From: an uncultured Bacteroidales bacterium
Lineage (GTDB): Bacteria; Bacteroidota; Bacteroidia; Bacteroidales; UBA932
Reading direction: 5' to 3'
Length of the DNA: 64,000 nucleotides
Assembly: GCA_900318355.1 (NCBI GenBank)
Contig: ONKE01000041.1
Location: 1 to 64,000 of the forward strand
In this document: positions 29,705-40,126 of the stretch, piece by piece
How positions within the stretch are numbered: position 1 is the first letter of the stretch
How the letters are laid out: each line of letters begins with the position of its first letter
Translations under genes and position numbers: made by a program
The notes under the pieces: generated by a model
What the model was told of the DNA's origin: nothing
The model's input: only the letters and a program-made list of their open reading frames with translations
The model's database searches: none

Positions 29705-30742
29705 ATGAAGAAACTGCTGGGACATACGCCTGACTCCCTCAAGGAAATCGCCGCCGCATGCGGACTTCCCGCCTTTGCGGGCAAGCAGATTGCGCAGTGG
29801 CTCTATCAGAAAAAGGTCCGTGACATCGGCGGCATGACCAATCTCTCCAAGGCCGGGCGCGAAGCCTTGGCCGCGGAATACGAAGTCGGCATTACGCCCC
29901 CGTCCGACTGCCGCCAGTCTTCCGACGGCACGCGCAAATACCTGTTCCCGGTCGTGTGCCAGGTGGGGAATAAGGAGGAAAGATTCAATGTCGAGGCGGT
30001 CATGATCCCGGAAGAGGACCGCCGCACCCTCTGCATCTCCTCGCAGGCGGGTTGCCGCATGGGATGCCGTTTCTGCGCCACCGGCCATCTCGGTTTCCAC
30101 GGCAACCTCTCGGCGGCCGACATACTCAGCCAGATCATCGCGGTGGACGAATCGGACGACCTCACCAATATCGTCTTCATGGGCATGGGCGAGCCCTTGG
30201 ACAACTACGACAATGTCCGTCGCGTCATCGAAGTGCTGACGGCCCCATGGGGCTTCGGCTGGAGTCCAAAACGCATAACTCTCAGCACCATAGGCGTAAT
30301 CCCGAAGCTCGAGCGCTTCCTCGCCGAGACGCGCTGCCACCTGGCGGTGAGTCTCCATAACCCCTTCCCGGATGAGCGCCGGGACATCATGCCGGTCCAG
30401 AAGGCGTTCGACATCCGCGACGTCATCGACCTCCTGCACCGCTATGACTTTTCGGGCCAGAGGCGCGTCAGTTTCGAATACACCATGTTCTCGGGCCTGA
30501 ACGACGACAAGCGCCACGCCGATGCCCTGGTCCGCCTGCTGCGCGGTCTGGAATGCAGGGTAAACCTTATACGTTTCCATCGCATCCCCGGTTTTGAGGG
30601 CGCTCCGCCTTCCGAGGGCGTCATGACGGTTTTCCGCGACAGGGTCGCCGCCTCGGGCATCCCTTGCACCATACGGGCCTCCAGAGGGGAGGATATCGAC
30701 GCCGCCTGCGGCATGCTGGCGGGAAAAAAACAATTGCCATGA
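29705..30742 (+). CDS. rlmN: Dual-specificity 23S/tRNA adenine-C2 methyltransferase
   Basis: 345 aa radical-SAM enzyme. CRMGCRFC holds the 4Fe-4S-binding cysteines, and [10 protein letters not shown] and [13 protein letters not shown] are RlmN-family segments. It methylates A2503 of 23S rRNA and A37 of some tRNAs. The ATG at 29705 is preferred, but the overlapping GTG at 29702 is possible. The TGA overlaps the ATG of the patatin gene (ATGA), so translation is coupled. Confidence 0.95.
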   Translation: MKKLLGHTPDSLKEIAAACGLPAFAGKQIAQWLYQKKVRDIGGMTNLSKAGREALAAEYEVGITPPSDCRQSSDGTRKYLFPVVCQVGNKEERFNVEAVMIPEEDRRTLCISSQAGCRMGCRFCATGHLGFHGNLSAADILSQIIAVDESDDLTNIVFMGMGEPLDNYDNVRRVIEVLTAPWGFGWSPKRITLSTIGVIPKLERFLAETRCHLAVSLHNPFPDERRDIMPVQKAFDIRDVIDLLHRYDFSGQRRVSFEYTMFSGLNDDKRHADALVRLLRGLECRVNLIRFHRIPGFEGAPPSEGVMTVFRDRVAASGIPCTIRASRGEDIDAACGMLAGKKQLP

Positions 30743-33120
30743 AAAAGTTCTTTTCCACACTGTCGGCGCTCCTTGTGTGCGCGGCTGCCCTTGCCCAGCC
30801 CTTGAGCTACGGCCTCGACGCCAAGCTGGACGCAGCCCACATCGCTGCCTTCCGTGCCCGCATGGACAGCATCCGGGCGAGCCGTCCCACCGTGGCGCTG
30901 GTCCTTAGCGGCGGAGGTGCCAAAGGTGCCGCGCACGTCGGTGTAATCCGCTATCTGGAAGAGTTGGGCGTCCCCGTCGACATGGTCCTCGGCACGAGCA
31001 TGGGTGGCCTCGTGGGCGGTCTGTTCGCCTCCGGCTACAACGCCGCGCAGATGGACAGCATCATCCGCAACATCGACTGGAACGTCGCCCTGAGCGACCG
31101 GGTCCCGCGCGACTATATTTCCTACTCGGAAAACAAATACAAGGAGAAATACGTCCTTTCCGTCCCGTTCTATTATTCCCGAAAGGACCTCGCCGGGGAA
31201 TCCGAAGTGTTTGAGGGCACCGGCCAGCGCTATGAAGACCTTCATCTCGGGTCGGATGCGAAGGATGCTTCCTTGGCCTCCGGTATGCTCGGGAGCCTTC
31301 CGTCGGGCTTCGTCTACGGCCAGAATGTCGGCAACATCTTCAGTTCCCTTACCATAGGCTATCAGGATGAAATGGACTTCCTTGACCTTCCGATTCCATT
31401 CGTATGCGTTGCCACCGAGATGGTTACGGGCACGGCCAAGGTCTGGTACAGCGGCAAGCTCAATACCGCGCTCCGCTCCACGATGTCCATCCCCGGACTC
31501 TTCACCCCGGTCAAGGAACACGGCATGGTGCTGGTTGACGGCGGCATGCGCAACAACTACCCGACCGACCTTGCCTACATGCTTGGCGCCGACCTTGTCA
31601 TCGGTGTCGACCTCCACACCGACTACCTCGGCTACGAAGGGCTCAACAACCTCTACGACATCATAATGCAGACGACCGACATGCTCGGCCGCGAGTCCTA
31701 CGAACATAACTTCCGTCACACCGAAATAACCGTGATGCCCGACCTCAAGGGCTACAATATGCTGAGTTTCAGCAAGGACGCTATCGACGACATCCTCCAG
31801 CGGGGCTATGACGCCGCAGTCAGTCAAAAGGAAAACCTCCTGGCCCTCAAGGAGTTGACCTATGGCGACACGCTTCGCCTGAGTGCGCCTCCGGCATTCA
31901 ATCTCGACAAGCGTGCCGTTGAGGTGGACGGAGTTGAGATCGATGGGGTTTCCGACCGCGACAGCCGCTATCTGCTTGGCCAGCTGAAGATCAACGCCGG
32001 CGAGAAGTTGACCCGCGAGGAGATTGAAGACGCCGAGGCCACGATTTACGGCACCAAGGCCTTCGACTACGTGACATACGAACTTCGCGGCGACGAAGAG
32101 CCCTACCGTCTCCATTTCAACTGTAAGAAAGGACCCATCCACCAGATCGGCGCAGGCGCCCGCTTCGACACCGAAGAGATTGTGGCGGTGCTGTTGAACG
32201 TCGGCCTCAATGTCCACAACCTCTGGGGGCATGCGCTGGATTTCACGGCGAAGGTGGGGACGAATCCCTATGCCGACCTCCATTATTATTACAAGCCCGT
32301 CAAGGGCCCCACGCTCAATCTCGACCTCAAATACAGTTTCGTCGACCGCAACAAGTTCGCCATCGGCGACAACCGACTCAAACTGACCTACCATAACTTC
32401 CGCACCGACATCTTCCTGTCCAACATCCGCTGGTCGCGTATCGACATCAAGGGCGGCGTCCGCAACGACTGGTTCAACCTTTCCTCCACCATGGTCGAGA
32501 AGGGCTACGAATATTCCTTCCAGGGGGCCAACAACAGCTACGTTTCGGCTTTCCTGTCGGGTCGCGCCGACACCTTTGACGACGGCTATTTCCCGACCGG
32601 CGGCTTTCGTTTCGGATTGGATTATTCGTGGGTTTTTGCCGGTTTGATGGAGAAAATCCAGCCTTTCCATACGGTGAAACTGGATTTCAAATCCGCGGTC
32701 CACGTCGGCGGTCCAGTCACCCTCCTGCCTTTCGCGGCAGTCCGCCTCGCGTTGAGCCCGACCACCATCCCCGTGCCCTTCATCAATGTTGCCGGCGGTC
32801 GCATGGCGGGTCGCTATCTCGACCAGCAGATTCCGTTTATCGGAGTCAACAACGCCGTTGCCATGGATCCCATGCTCGCCATCGCGGGCTTCGACTTGAG
32901 GGTGCGCCTGTTCAAGGACAACTACCTCACCGCCATCGTCAATGTCGGTGACGACGCCCCCGCCTTCCGCGATTGGTTCGGCCCTTCGTCCCGCGGCTTC
33001 ATAGGCGCCGGCCTCGAATATGCCTACGACTCCTTCATCGGCCCCATCCGCGCCGACATCCACTGGTCCAGCATCACCGGCCACATCGGCGCCTATTTCA
33101 GCCTTGGCTTTGACTTTTAG
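30739..33120 (+). CDS. Patatin-like phospholipase with surface beta-barrel (PlpD type)
   Basis: 793 aa. A signal peptide ends near ALAQ. The patatin domain (about residues 50-270) has the oxyanion motif [10 protein letters not shown], the nucleophile motif GTSMGG and the catalytic Asp in [16 protein letters not shown]-like domain (about 385-450) and a 16-strand type barrel ending in YFSLGFDF follow, the layout of type Vd autotransporters. It is therefore an outer-membrane lipase or phospholipase whose enzymatic part may be on the surface. Catalytic residues are intact. It is coupled to rlmN, with recX 6 bases downstream. Confidence 0.9.
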   Translation: MKKFFSTLSALLVCAAALAQPLSYGLDAKLDAAHIAAFRARMDSIRASRPTVALVLSGGGAKGAAHVGVIRYLEELGVPVDMVLGTSMGGLVGGLFASGYNAAQMDSIIRNIDWNVALSDRVPRDYISYSENKYKEKYVLSVPFYYSRKDLAGESEVFEGTGQRYEDLHLGSDAKDASLASGMLGSLPSGFVYGQNVGNIFSSLTIGYQDEMDFLDLPIPFVCVATEMVTGTAKVWYSGKLNTALRSTMSIPGLFTPVKEHGMVLVDGGMRNNYPTDLAYMLGADLVIGVDLHTDYLGYEGLNNLYDIIMQTTDMLGRESYEHNFRHTEITVMPDLKGYNMLSFSKDAIDDILQRGYDAAVSQKENLLALKELTYGDTLRLSAPPAFNLDKRAVEVDGVEIDGVSDRDSRYLLGQLKINAGEKLTREEIEDAEATIYGTKAFDYVTYELRGDEEPYRLHFNCKKGPIHQIGAGARFDTEEIVAVLLNVGLNVHNLWGHALDFTAKVGTNPYADLHYYYKPVKGPTLNLDLKYSFVDRNKFAIGDNRLKLTYHNFRTDIFLSNIRWSRIDIKGGVRNDWFNLSSTMVEKGYEYSFQGANNSYVSAFLSGRADTFDDGYFPTGGFRFGLDYSWVFAGLMEKIQPFHTVKLDFKSAVHVGGPVTLLPFAAVRLALSPTTIPVPFINVAGGRMAGRYLDQQIPFIGVNNAVAMDPMLAIAGFDLRVRLFKDNYLTAIVNVGDDAPAFRDWFGPSSRGFIGAGLEYAYDSFIGPIRADIHWSSITGHIGAYFSLGFDF

Positions 33121-33126
33121 ATTATT

Positions 33127-33588
33127 ATGACCGACGAACAGAAAAAAGTGCTGTCGAAGCTGCAGGCGCAGTGTGCCCGGCGGGAATATTGCTCGTCCGA
33201 CGTGTTCGCCAAGGCTTTGAAGGCCCTGGAAGGCGACCGCGATGCGGCGGCCGAGGTGGTGGAGTCGCTGGTAGGGGAGAAGTATGTCGACGACCTGCGT
33301 TACGCCACGGCATTCTGCCGCGAAAAAGCGGCCCTTCAGGGCTGGGGAGCGGTGAAAATCAGCTATATGCTCGCCGGAAAAGGCATAGACAAGGCCACCG
33401 TCTCAGCCGCCCTGGCCGAAATCGACTCCTCCGCTGCCGACCGCAAGATGGAATCCGTCCTCCGTGCCAAACTCCGCACTCTCCGCGACGACCCTCAGGT
33501 CCGCCTCAAGATGCTCCGCTTCGCCCTCTCCCGCGGCTACTCCTACGACTCCGTCGCCCCCCTCGTCGCCCGCCTCCTAAACGAGTAA
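33127..33588 (+). CDS. recX: Regulatory protein RecX
   Basis: 153 aa, the three-repeat RecX fold. YVDDLRYATAFCREKA and WGAVKISYMLAGKGI are family-typical, as is the closing RGYSYDSVAPLV. RecX binds inside the RecA filament and limits its growth. Its location near recA but on the opposite strand, behind the patatin gene, suggests its expression is tied to rlmN rather than to recA. Confidence 0.92.
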   Translation: MTDEQKKVLSKLQAQCARREYCSSDVFAKALKALEGDRDAAAEVVESLVGEKYVDDLRYATAFCREKAALQGWGAVKISYMLAGKGIDKATVSAALAEIDSSAADRKMESVLRAKLRTLRDDPQVRLKMLRFALSRGYSYDSVAPLVARLLNE

Positions 33589-33607
33589 GCCGCCGGTAGA
33601 AATCAAA

Positions 33608-35209
33608 CTATTTCTCGAAGACGAAGCGGATGTCGGCGGGGATGCCGGCGAGGTGGATGTTCATCAGGTCGGTGCGGAAGTCCTTGCTGATGGAGGCGTA
33701 GGTCTTTTCGAGCTCTGCGGCTGCTTCGTAGTCGCCGGTGGCCTGGATGGTGAGGACCTGCGAGGCGAGGTCGCGGATGGCTTCCTGTGCCTTGGCGTAG
33801 TCGATGTCATAGCGGCCGGAAGGCTTGCGCGAAATGGCGGCTTTTTCCTTCAAATAGTTGAAAATGGCGATGTTGGCGCGGCCAAGGGCGCTGCCTTCGC
33901 CGAAGCGGACGCTGCGTACTACGCTGGCGATGAAGGTCGCAAGGGCGTCTTCCTTGGTGACGATGCCGATCAGCTTGTGTGCGTCGATAAGGTTGCAGCT
34001 GAGGAACAGGCCCACGACGTTGCCCTTGATTTCCTCGATGAAGAGAGCCTCGTTGCCGAGAGCCTCAGCCACGCTGCCGCGGCCGTTGACTGTCTCCTTG
34101 ACCCCGAGGCCGTGGGCAACTTCGCGGAAAGCGATGTTCCAGAAGAATGCGTTGCTGCTCATGTGCTCGGAGTAGTCGCCTTCGAGGATGGTCTGGCCGA
34201 TGGGGTAGATGATGCGGTGGAACTTCTCGTTCATGATGTTGTGGAGAAGCACCGTGCGCGTGCCGACTTCGGCCTGGACGCGCTCGTCATAGGGAAGGTT
34301 GACCGCGATGACCTTGATGCCGGCGTTGTAGTTGCCTGCGTAGTAGATGGCGTCGTAGGCGTAGATGTCGGAGTGGGCTCCGGGGACGAAGGTCTTGTAG
34401 GCGTCGTCGCAGGGGAGGGAGGCCTGCAGCTCGGGGAGCATGGAGGTCAGCTGGTCGATCTGGTCGGTGAGGCTGAGCTCTTTGAGGAGGACGAATGCAC
34501 CGTAGGAAGCCTTGCGGCCGTAGAGCTGGTCGTCTTCGGTCTCGTTGGGGCCGATGATGAGATCCATCTTGCTGTCGGTCATCTCGAGCCATGCCTTCTC
34601 GGCGGCGTAGTAGTCGTCGGTGCGGAGGGCTTCGGCCTTGGTCAGCAGGTAGTTGCGGACGCTTTCCTTGATGGTGATGTCGGCTGCGGCCTGGAGGTAG
34701 TTGCAGATTTTCTCGACGTTTTCGGCATAGGCCTCATGGTAGGGGACGGTCTTGAGCGAACCGTCTTCCGTGCGGGTCACCAGAGTGTAGGGGCTGAGCT
34801 TGTCGACTGCGCCGAAGGCGTCGAACTCGGCTGCGGTCATGTCGGCCGGGTAGAACTGAGCGCCTGCGGGGCGGGGACCATATCCTTCAACGAAGGCTTT
34901 GCCGTCCAGACGGTCCCACGGGCCGTAGTTGATGCGGGCGTATTCGCGCTGTGCCGGGTCCTGGAGGGTGTCCATGGCGGCCTTGTCGCCGAAGACCTGC
35001 TTCCAGTAGATGCGGTCGGCTTCGTCGGCGGCGAAACGGTAGAGGTTGAGAACCTCCTTGCCGTTGTCGGTGATGCCCTCGAGGTTGGGGGCTGCGATGG
35101 TAACTATTGCGTAGTCATTGACTTTGCGCTGGAGAGGGGTCTTCTTCTCGCTCTGGCTGCATGCGGCCAGGACGAGAATCGATGCGAGAACGTAAAAAAT
35201 CCGTTTCAT
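33608..35209 (-). CDS. DPP III-like (M49-related) metallopeptidase lipoprotein, probably inactive
   Basis: 533 aa. The lipobox LAACSQ is followed by a protein resembling Bacteroidales dipeptidyl-peptidase III relatives, with GPWDRLDGKAFVEGYG and LPYDERVQAEVG. The metal motif expected as HExxH reads F-Arg362-EVAH, so the first zinc-binding His is replaced by Arg (codon CGC at 34124-34126). The downstream EEIKGNVVGLF segment keeps the Glu expected as third ligand. I recall the family motif but did not align it. The start at 35209 gives a standard lipoprotein signal and has its own promoter upstream. Confidence 0.72.
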   Translation of the reverse strand: MKRIFYVLASILVLAACSQSEKKTPLQRKVNDYAIVTIAAPNLEGITDNGKEVLNLYRFAADEADRIYWKQVFGDKAAMDTLQDPAQREYARINYGPWDRLDGKAFVEGYGPRPAGAQFYPADMTAAEFDAFGAVDKLSPYTLVTRTEDGSLKTVPYHEAYAENVEKICNYLQAAADITIKESVRNYLLTKAEALRTDDYYAAEKAWLEMTDSKMDLIIGPNETEDDQLYGRKASYGAFVLLKELSLTDQIDQLTSMLPELQASLPCDDAYKTFVPGAHSDIYAYDAIYYAGNYNAGIKVIAVNLPYDERVQAEVGTRTVLLHNIMNEKFHRIIYPIGQTILEGDYSEHMSSNAFFWNIAFREVAHGLGVKETVNGRGSVAEALGNEALFIEEIKGNVVGLFLSCNLIDAHKLIGIVTKEDALATFIASVVRSVRFGEGSALGRANIAIFNYLKEKAAISRKPSGRYDIDYAKAQEAIRDLASQVLTIQATGDYEAAAELEKTYASISKDFRTDLMNIHLAGIPADIRFVFEK

Positions 35210-35229
35210 GATTGTAAGAATTTCGCCTG

Positions 35230-35286
35230 CAAAGATAAACATTTCTTAGCGGAAAGACAATCTTTTGAAAATAATCCTTAACTTTG
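35230..35286. promoter_or_regulatory. Divergent promoters for the peptidase-like and DASS genes
   Basis: Minus strand: TATCTTTG (complement of 35230-35237) with TTG (complement of 35258-35260) 20 bases upstream. Plus strand: TAACTTTG at 35279-35286, 39 bases before the DASS ATG. Confidence 0.65.
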
Positions 35287-35325
35287 CAGGCTACTAACGT
35301 GACTAAGTTTAAATCACATAGAATT

Positions 35326-36774
35326 ATGTCCGAAAAGAAATTCAATGCGAAGTATTGTGTCTTCCTGCCCATCGTGCTTATCGTCACAATCTTCCTTTGG
35401 GCCGTCCCGGTGAGCTTCTACGGCATACCCGCCCTCACCGTAGTCCAGCAGCGTGTCATCGCTCTGTTTGTCTTCGCCGCCCTGATGTGGATTTTCGAAA
35501 TCATCCCCAACTGGACCACCTCCCTGCTGGTCATCGTCATCTCCCTGCTGACGGTCTCCGACAAGGGCATCGGTTTCTTCTGCGATAAGAAATTCGGTGA
35601 CCTGGTTCCGTTCAAAAGTATCATGGCTTCCTTCGCCGACCCGGTGGTGATGCTGTTCATGGGCGGTTTCGTCCTGGCGATCATGGCCGAGAAATACGGC
35701 CTGGACGTCACCCTGGCCCGCACCCTGCTCAAGCCTTTCGGCAAGAAGCCGAAGACGGTGCTCCTTGGCTTCCTGCTGGTCATCGCCATTTTCTCGATGT
35801 TCATGAGCAACACGGCCACGGCCGCCATGATGCTGGCCTTCCTCGCCCCGGTTCTCGCGGTCCTGCCGTCTGACGACAAGGGTAAGATCGGCCTCTCGCT
35901 CTCCATCCCTGTTGCGGCCAACCTCGGTGGCATCGGTACCCCTATCGGTACGCCTCCTAACGCTACTGCCGTCCGTTTCCTCTCCGAGGCGGGCTGCGAA
36001 GTGACGTTCGGCGAATGGGCTGTCCGCATGATTCCTTTCGTGCTCATAATGCTAGCCGTCGCTTGGATCATCCTTCAAGTTTTCTTCCCCTTCAAGGCCA
36101 AGGAAATCAAGCTTGAGATCCCTGAGAGCAGTCGCAAATCCGACTGGAAGACCTACGTCGTATGGGTTACATTCATCGGCACCATCCTCCTCTGGGCCAC
36201 CGAGCAGTGGACAAAAATCAACTCCAACGTCGTCGCCCTCATTCCGCTTGGCGTCCTGACCGCCTGCGGCATCTTCACCAAGGACGACATCAAGGAAATC
36301 AACTGGAGCGTCCTCTGGCTGGTTGCCGGCGGCTTCGCCCTCGGAACCTGCCTCCAGGGCACCGGCCTGGCCAAGGTCCTGATCGAGGCCATTCCATTCG
36401 GCTCCATGAGCGTCGTGCTCGTGCTGGTCATCGCCGGCCTGGTCTGCTACTTCCTTTCGAACTTCATCAGCAACTCCGCCACCGCGGCCCTGCTGATTCC
36501 TATACTTATCGTCGTCGCCGAAGGCATGGCCGACCCCGAGGCTGCCAACAACGCCCAGTTCGTGGCCCTTGGCGGCACCCAGGCAATGATTTCCTTCATC
36601 GCCGTATGCGCCTCCATCGCAATGCTCTTCCCGATTTCGACCCCTCCGAACGCCATCGCCGCCTCCACCGGTCTCGTCGAGACCAAGGATATGGCCAAGG
36701 TCGGCATCATCATCGGTGCCGTCGGCTTCGTGCTCGGTTTCTTCTGGCTCACCAAACTGTTCCCTTTTGCTTAG
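35326..36774 (+). CDS. DASS/SLC13-family anion:sodium symporter
   Basis: 482 aa, about 11 membrane helices. Two SNT-type motifs (MSNTATAAM and ISNSATAALLIP) and the paired GTPIGTPPN and STPPNA segments form the sodium and carboxylate sites of the SLC13 family. It should import di- or tricarboxylates, or sulfate. The ATG at 35326 follows a promoter that lies inside the longer frame. The porin gene starts 5 bases after the stop, so outer- and inner-membrane uptake are encoded together. Confidence 0.9.
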   Translation: MSEKKFNAKYCVFLPIVLIVTIFLWAVPVSFYGIPALTVVQQRVIALFVFAALMWIFEIIPNWTTSLLVIVISLLTVSDKGIGFFCDKKFGDLVPFKSIMASFADPVVMLFMGGFVLAIMAEKYGLDVTLARTLLKPFGKKPKTVLLGFLLVIAIFSMFMSNTATAAMMLAFLAPVLAVLPSDDKGKIGLSLSIPVAANLGGIGTPIGTPPNATAVRFLSEAGCEVTFGEWAVRMIPFVLIMLAVAWIILQVFFPFKAKEIKLEIPESSRKSDWKTYVVWVTFIGTILLWATEQWTKINSNVVALIPLGVLTACGIFTKDDIKEINWSVLWLVAGGFALGTCLQGTGLAKVLIEAIPFGSMSVVLVLVIAGLVCYFLSNFISNSATAALLIPILIVVAEGMADPEAANNAQFVALGGTQAMISFIAVCASIAMLFPISTPPNAIAASTGLVETKDMAKVGIIIGAVGFVLGFFWLTKLFPFA

Positions 36775-36778
36775 TAAA

Positions 36779-38197
36779 ATGAAAAAGATCCTTACCATAA
36801 TCGCCGCCTCGCTGGTGTTCCTCGCCCCGGCGTTCGCCCAGAACGACTACGACAAAGACTCCAAGCCCGGCCGCAAGCATCACGCAAAGCCTGAACTCCG
36901 TGAGGAACTCAAGGCTCATTTCAAGCCCTACGGCTTCATCCGCAACTACGCCTTTTACGATACCCGTGCCACCAAGTCCCTCGCGGAAGACATGTTCTTC
37001 TTCATTCCGCTGGACCGGAAAATGGCCGGAGACAACGACCTGAATGCAGTCGGCAACTTCGGTTTCCAGGCAATTTCCACCCGTCTCGGACTGGATATCA
37101 AGGGCTATCGCATCGGCTCTACAGACATTGAGGGCAAGATTGAAGCTGACTTCTACTGCCTCAACTCCGGCGGCAACACCGGTACGCTCCGTATGCGTCA
37201 GGCCTATGTCAAGCTCGGCTGGGAACCTTCGGAGACCTTCTCCCACACCCTGCTTATCGGTCAGACCTGGCATCCCCTCGCCGCCGACATGGCCCACACG
37301 ATCGCCCTCGAGACCGGCGCCCCCTTCACTCCGTTCAACCGCAGCGCCCAGATCATGTACAATGCCAATATCGGCAAGTCCGTGACCCTTACCGCCGGTT
37401 TTATCGAGCAGCTCCAATACCGTTCCAACGGTCCTGACGGCAGCACCAACAAATACCAGCGCCACGCTATCCTCCCGGAGGTCTATTTCGGCGTTTCCCT
37501 CAAGTCGGGCGGCTTCCTCGGCCGCATCGGCGTGTCCGCCCTCAGCATCCGTCCGCACTACGGTTATATGACGAGTAACGCCACGCTGCAGCAGACCGCT
37601 ACCTTTACCGACACCGACGGTAACGAACACGTTATCAACGTCGGTCCGTCGACGACAGTCACCAATGTCAGCAACACCCAGTACAAGGAGTGGCTCACGA
37701 CCTTCAATCCGTTCATCTTCCTGCAATACACCTCCAAGAACAGTTTCCAGGTCAAAGCCAAGGCTTCCTACGTCCAGAGCGGCGAACATATGCAGATTAA
37801 CGGCGGTTACGCTGCCGTTGCGGTGAAAGACGACGGCTTCTCCTGCGAATATGCCCCGACGCAGTCGCTGGTGAGCTTTGTCTCCGCCCAGTACGGCAAG
37901 AAGTTCCAGGTGCTCGGAATGATCGGCTACCACAAGAATCTCGGCCTTGCCGGCGGCAAGGAGATGCTCTCCGGTGGCCAATACTTTTTCAGTGGCAACG
38001 GCTTCAAGAACATCAACCAGATGCTGCGCGTCTCGCCGACCATAGCCTACAATCTCGGCAAGATGCAGTTTGCCCTTGAATACGACTACACGATGGTCCA
38101 GTACGGTTCCGGCTTCAACGCCAACGCAACCGTGACCGAGGATCTCCACTGGATCGGCAACAGCCGTATCCTCGCCATGGCCAAGTTCAGCTTCTAG
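36779..38197 (+). CDS. Outer-membrane porin (DcaP-like)
   Basis: 472 aa. A signal peptide (cut after PAFAQ) is followed by a beta-rich protein ending in the aromatic C-terminus AKFSF, typical of outer-membrane barrels. GKIEADFYCLNSGGNTGTLR and RQAYVKLGWE match the trimeric DcaP/porin type that passes anionic substrates. The start at 36779 (MKKILTI) gives the clean signal. It is co-transcribed with the DASS permease, implying a dedicated path for a small organic acid. The substrate is inferred only from the pair. Confidence 0.82.
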   Translation: MKKILTIIAASLVFLAPAFAQNDYDKDSKPGRKHHAKPELREELKAHFKPYGFIRNYAFYDTRATKSLAEDMFFFIPLDRKMAGDNDLNAVGNFGFQAISTRLGLDIKGYRIGSTDIEGKIEADFYCLNSGGNTGTLRMRQAYVKLGWEPSETFSHTLLIGQTWHPLAADMAHTIALETGAPFTPFNRSAQIMYNANIGKSVTLTAGFIEQLQYRSNGPDGSTNKYQRHAILPEVYFGVSLKSGGFLGRIGVSALSIRPHYGYMTSNATLQQTATFTDTDGNEHVINVGPSTTVTNVSNTQYKEWLTTFNPFIFLQYTSKNSFQVKAKASYVQSGEHMQINGGYAAVAVKDDGFSCEYAPTQSLVSFVSAQYGKKFQVLGMIGYHKNLGLAGGKEMLSGGQYFFSGNGFKNINQMLRVSPTIAYNLGKMQFALEYDYTMVQYGSGFNANATVTEDLHWIGNSRILAMAKFSF

Positions 38198-38217
38198 GCT
38201 GCAGCCACAATACGATT

Positions 38218-38348
38218 AAGAGGCTGGCTAAAAAGATTCTTCACTACGTTCAGAATGACAGCCTGATGTCATTCTGAGGCAGGTAACGCCTGATGTCATT
38301 CTGAGGCAGGTAAGGCCTGCCGAAGAATCTCTTTTTAGTCAGCCTCTT
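38218..38348. repeat. Complex palindromic intergenic element
   Basis: Imperfect arms at 38218-38241 and 38323-38348 are inverted copies, differing by a 2-base insertion and one substitution. Between them, two 26-base direct copies (38261-38286 and 38288-38313, period 27) start GCCTGATGTCATTCTG. CAGAATGACA (38251-38260) forms a perfect 10-bp palindrome with TGTCATTCTG (38267-38276). It sits between the convergent porin and Ig-like genes. It can fold as a bidirectional terminator or may be a REP-like mobile element. Confidence 0.8.
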
Positions 38349-38367
38349 TTCGTCTGGACAGGCGTGA

Positions 38368-39918
38368 CTAATTGATTACCCTGACGTTGAGGGTCTTCTT
38401 GACCGAAGAATTGTCCTTGTGGGTGAGGGTGACGGTAAACAATCCGGTGACGTTGCCTGCCTTGAGCTTCAGCGTCTTGAAGTTGTCGGGCATAGGAGTG
38501 AAGGGCTTCTGTTCCCGGATGCCGGGCTTCATCTCCGCCGAAAGGTGACCCGACGAAGTGGATACGTTATATCTGCCGATGCTTGATTCGGGTTTCGTGT
38601 ACACGTATATGATTTGCTCGGCTCCCTTTTTCACTTCGATGACTTCGTTGTCGCTGGCCAGGCCGAAACTGAGATCTGTCGGCCGGTCAAATATGGTGAC
38701 GGGGATATTCAGCGTATGGGACGGGTCGCTTCTGGCCCGGAGCGAAATGGTTGTCTTCCCGACCTTCTTGGCAGTGACGCGGTTGCTGCTGACCGTGATA
38801 TATTCCGCGAATTCGTTGGCGTTGGTAATAACGAAATTCCGGTCGTAGATATTCTCAAATTTCAAATCGATTTTGCCTGTCAGCCCGTCCGGGATAAGGC
38901 ACAGCGTCCATCCGGACCAGAATGTCATGTCGGAGTAGTCGTAGGAGAGATTCGGATTGCCGTTATATACATGGATGTCGACATCCTTGCGGAACGATGT
39001 GCCCGTTTCGTAGATGTAGCTCCAGAATTTGAGGGTGGTCGTGCCGGCCTTCAGGAAGTAAACATCGTAGGAATTGTACCAATCCGGCTTGACCGATACG
39101 ATGCTTTCGTCCTCGCTCGTCAGGTCGAAATCGAGGTCGTTGGCGTCGGCCGGCGTCCATTCAATCCTCGGGTAGCCGGATGACGAGTAATACTTGACTT
39201 TTATGCTGCTCCCGACCGCATAGCTTTGGTCAATGAGGAAATTGGCTCCGGTCGGGAACACCCTTTTATCGACCACGTTGACCCAACCTCTGGTTTGGAG
39301 GCTTCCGTCAGCAGTCCGGACGATGAAAGATGCAATCCCTTCCTTGAGTCCCTTGAGCGTGCGGCCGTCCTCGGAAAGCTCTATGGCGTCGGGGTTTTGG
39401 ATGATGACCTCCGTACCGACATTGCTGTTGTCTGGCTCGATTCTGAGATTATAAGTCCACGACTCGCCGACGGCGATGGTGGCCGAAGGCGAATCGAGCC
39501 AGATCTTGTCGGCAAGAATGGTTGCTACCGTCACCTCGCATTGCGCCGTGAAGAACCCGTCAAGCGTGGTTACTTTGATGGTGGCCTTTCCGTCCTTGTG
39601 GCATGTGACCACCCCTTTATCCACGGTTGCGACCGATTTGTCGGAGGAGGCCCAGGTCACGCCCTTGTTGGCTGCGTTTCCCGGGGAAACGGTTGCGGTG
39701 AGGGTGATGGTCGAGCCCATCGGGGCGGTGACTGCGTTTTCGGACAGGGAGACACCGCTGACGGCGACTTCTTCACCGGTGTTTTCGCCGTTTTCCTGCC
39801 GGTCTTTTTCAACGCTGCCGTTGCAGGAGATGACGGCAACGGATGCCAGGGTGGCGACGACCCCGGTGATTGCCTGGGAAAAGCGTTTCCGAATGATGGC
39901 TGTCAGATGTCTTTTCAT
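38368..39918 (-). CDS. Ig-like (Big_2) surface lipoprotein
   Basis: 516 aa. A long basic N-terminus and the lipobox AVISCN are followed by at least one Big_2 domain (VSGVSLSENAVTAPMGSTIT through SSDKSVATVDKGVVTC). Further beta-sandwich repeats fill the rest to residue 516, including a second bacterial-Ig-like part around WTYNLRIEPDNSNVG. No catalytic motif is seen. It is a single-gene unit. A promoter-like CAACTTTG lies 16 bases before the ATG (complement of 39934-39941) with TTGC 20 bases further upstream. It probably works in adhesion or surface structure. Confidence 0.75.
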   Translation of the reverse strand: MKRHLTAIIRKRFSQAITGVVATLASVAVISCNGSVEKDRQENGENTGEEVAVSGVSLSENAVTAPMGSTITLTATVSPGNAANKGVTWASSDKSVATVDKGVVTCHKDGKATIKVTTLDGFFTAQCEVTVATILADKIWLDSPSATIAVGESWTYNLRIEPDNSNVGTEVIIQNPDAIELSEDGRTLKGLKEGIASFIVRTADGSLQTRGWVNVVDKRVFPTGANFLIDQSYAVGSSIKVKYYSSSGYPRIEWTPADANDLDFDLTSEDESIVSVKPDWYNSYDVYFLKAGTTTLKFWSYIYETGTSFRKDVDIHVYNGNPNLSYDYSDMTFWSGWTLCLIPDGLTGKIDLKFENIYDRNFVITNANEFAEYITVSSNRVTAKKVGKTTISLRARSDPSHTLNIPVTIFDRPTDLSFGLASDNEVIEVKKGAEQIIYVYTKPESSIGRYNVSTSSGHLSAEMKPGIREQKPFTPMPDNFKTLKLKAGNVTGLFTVTLTHKDNSSVKKTLNVRVIN

Positions 39919-40126
39919 GATATATCAAGACTTTTTGCAAAGTTGGTATTTCTAATTGCAAAATGCAAGTACAAAAAATACTTAGATTTGCGACTTTGTT
40001 GCTAATTTAGAAGGAGTATAAATTGCGGCCTTGTGGAAATGTTCCTTCTTTCTGATTTCAACAAATTGTCAATCATCGCGTTGCATTATAGCTTACGGCC
40101 TGTTGATAACTTTTCTTTGGCATTCC

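Noticed and set aside
29576..30760. Long N-terminal extension of the recA reading frame
   Set aside because: It lies antisense to rlmN, and RecA starts with the standard MAKE at 29575 behind its own promoter.
30442..33084. 880-codon minus-strand ORF
   Set aside because: Antisense to rlmN and the patatin gene, both strongly supported.
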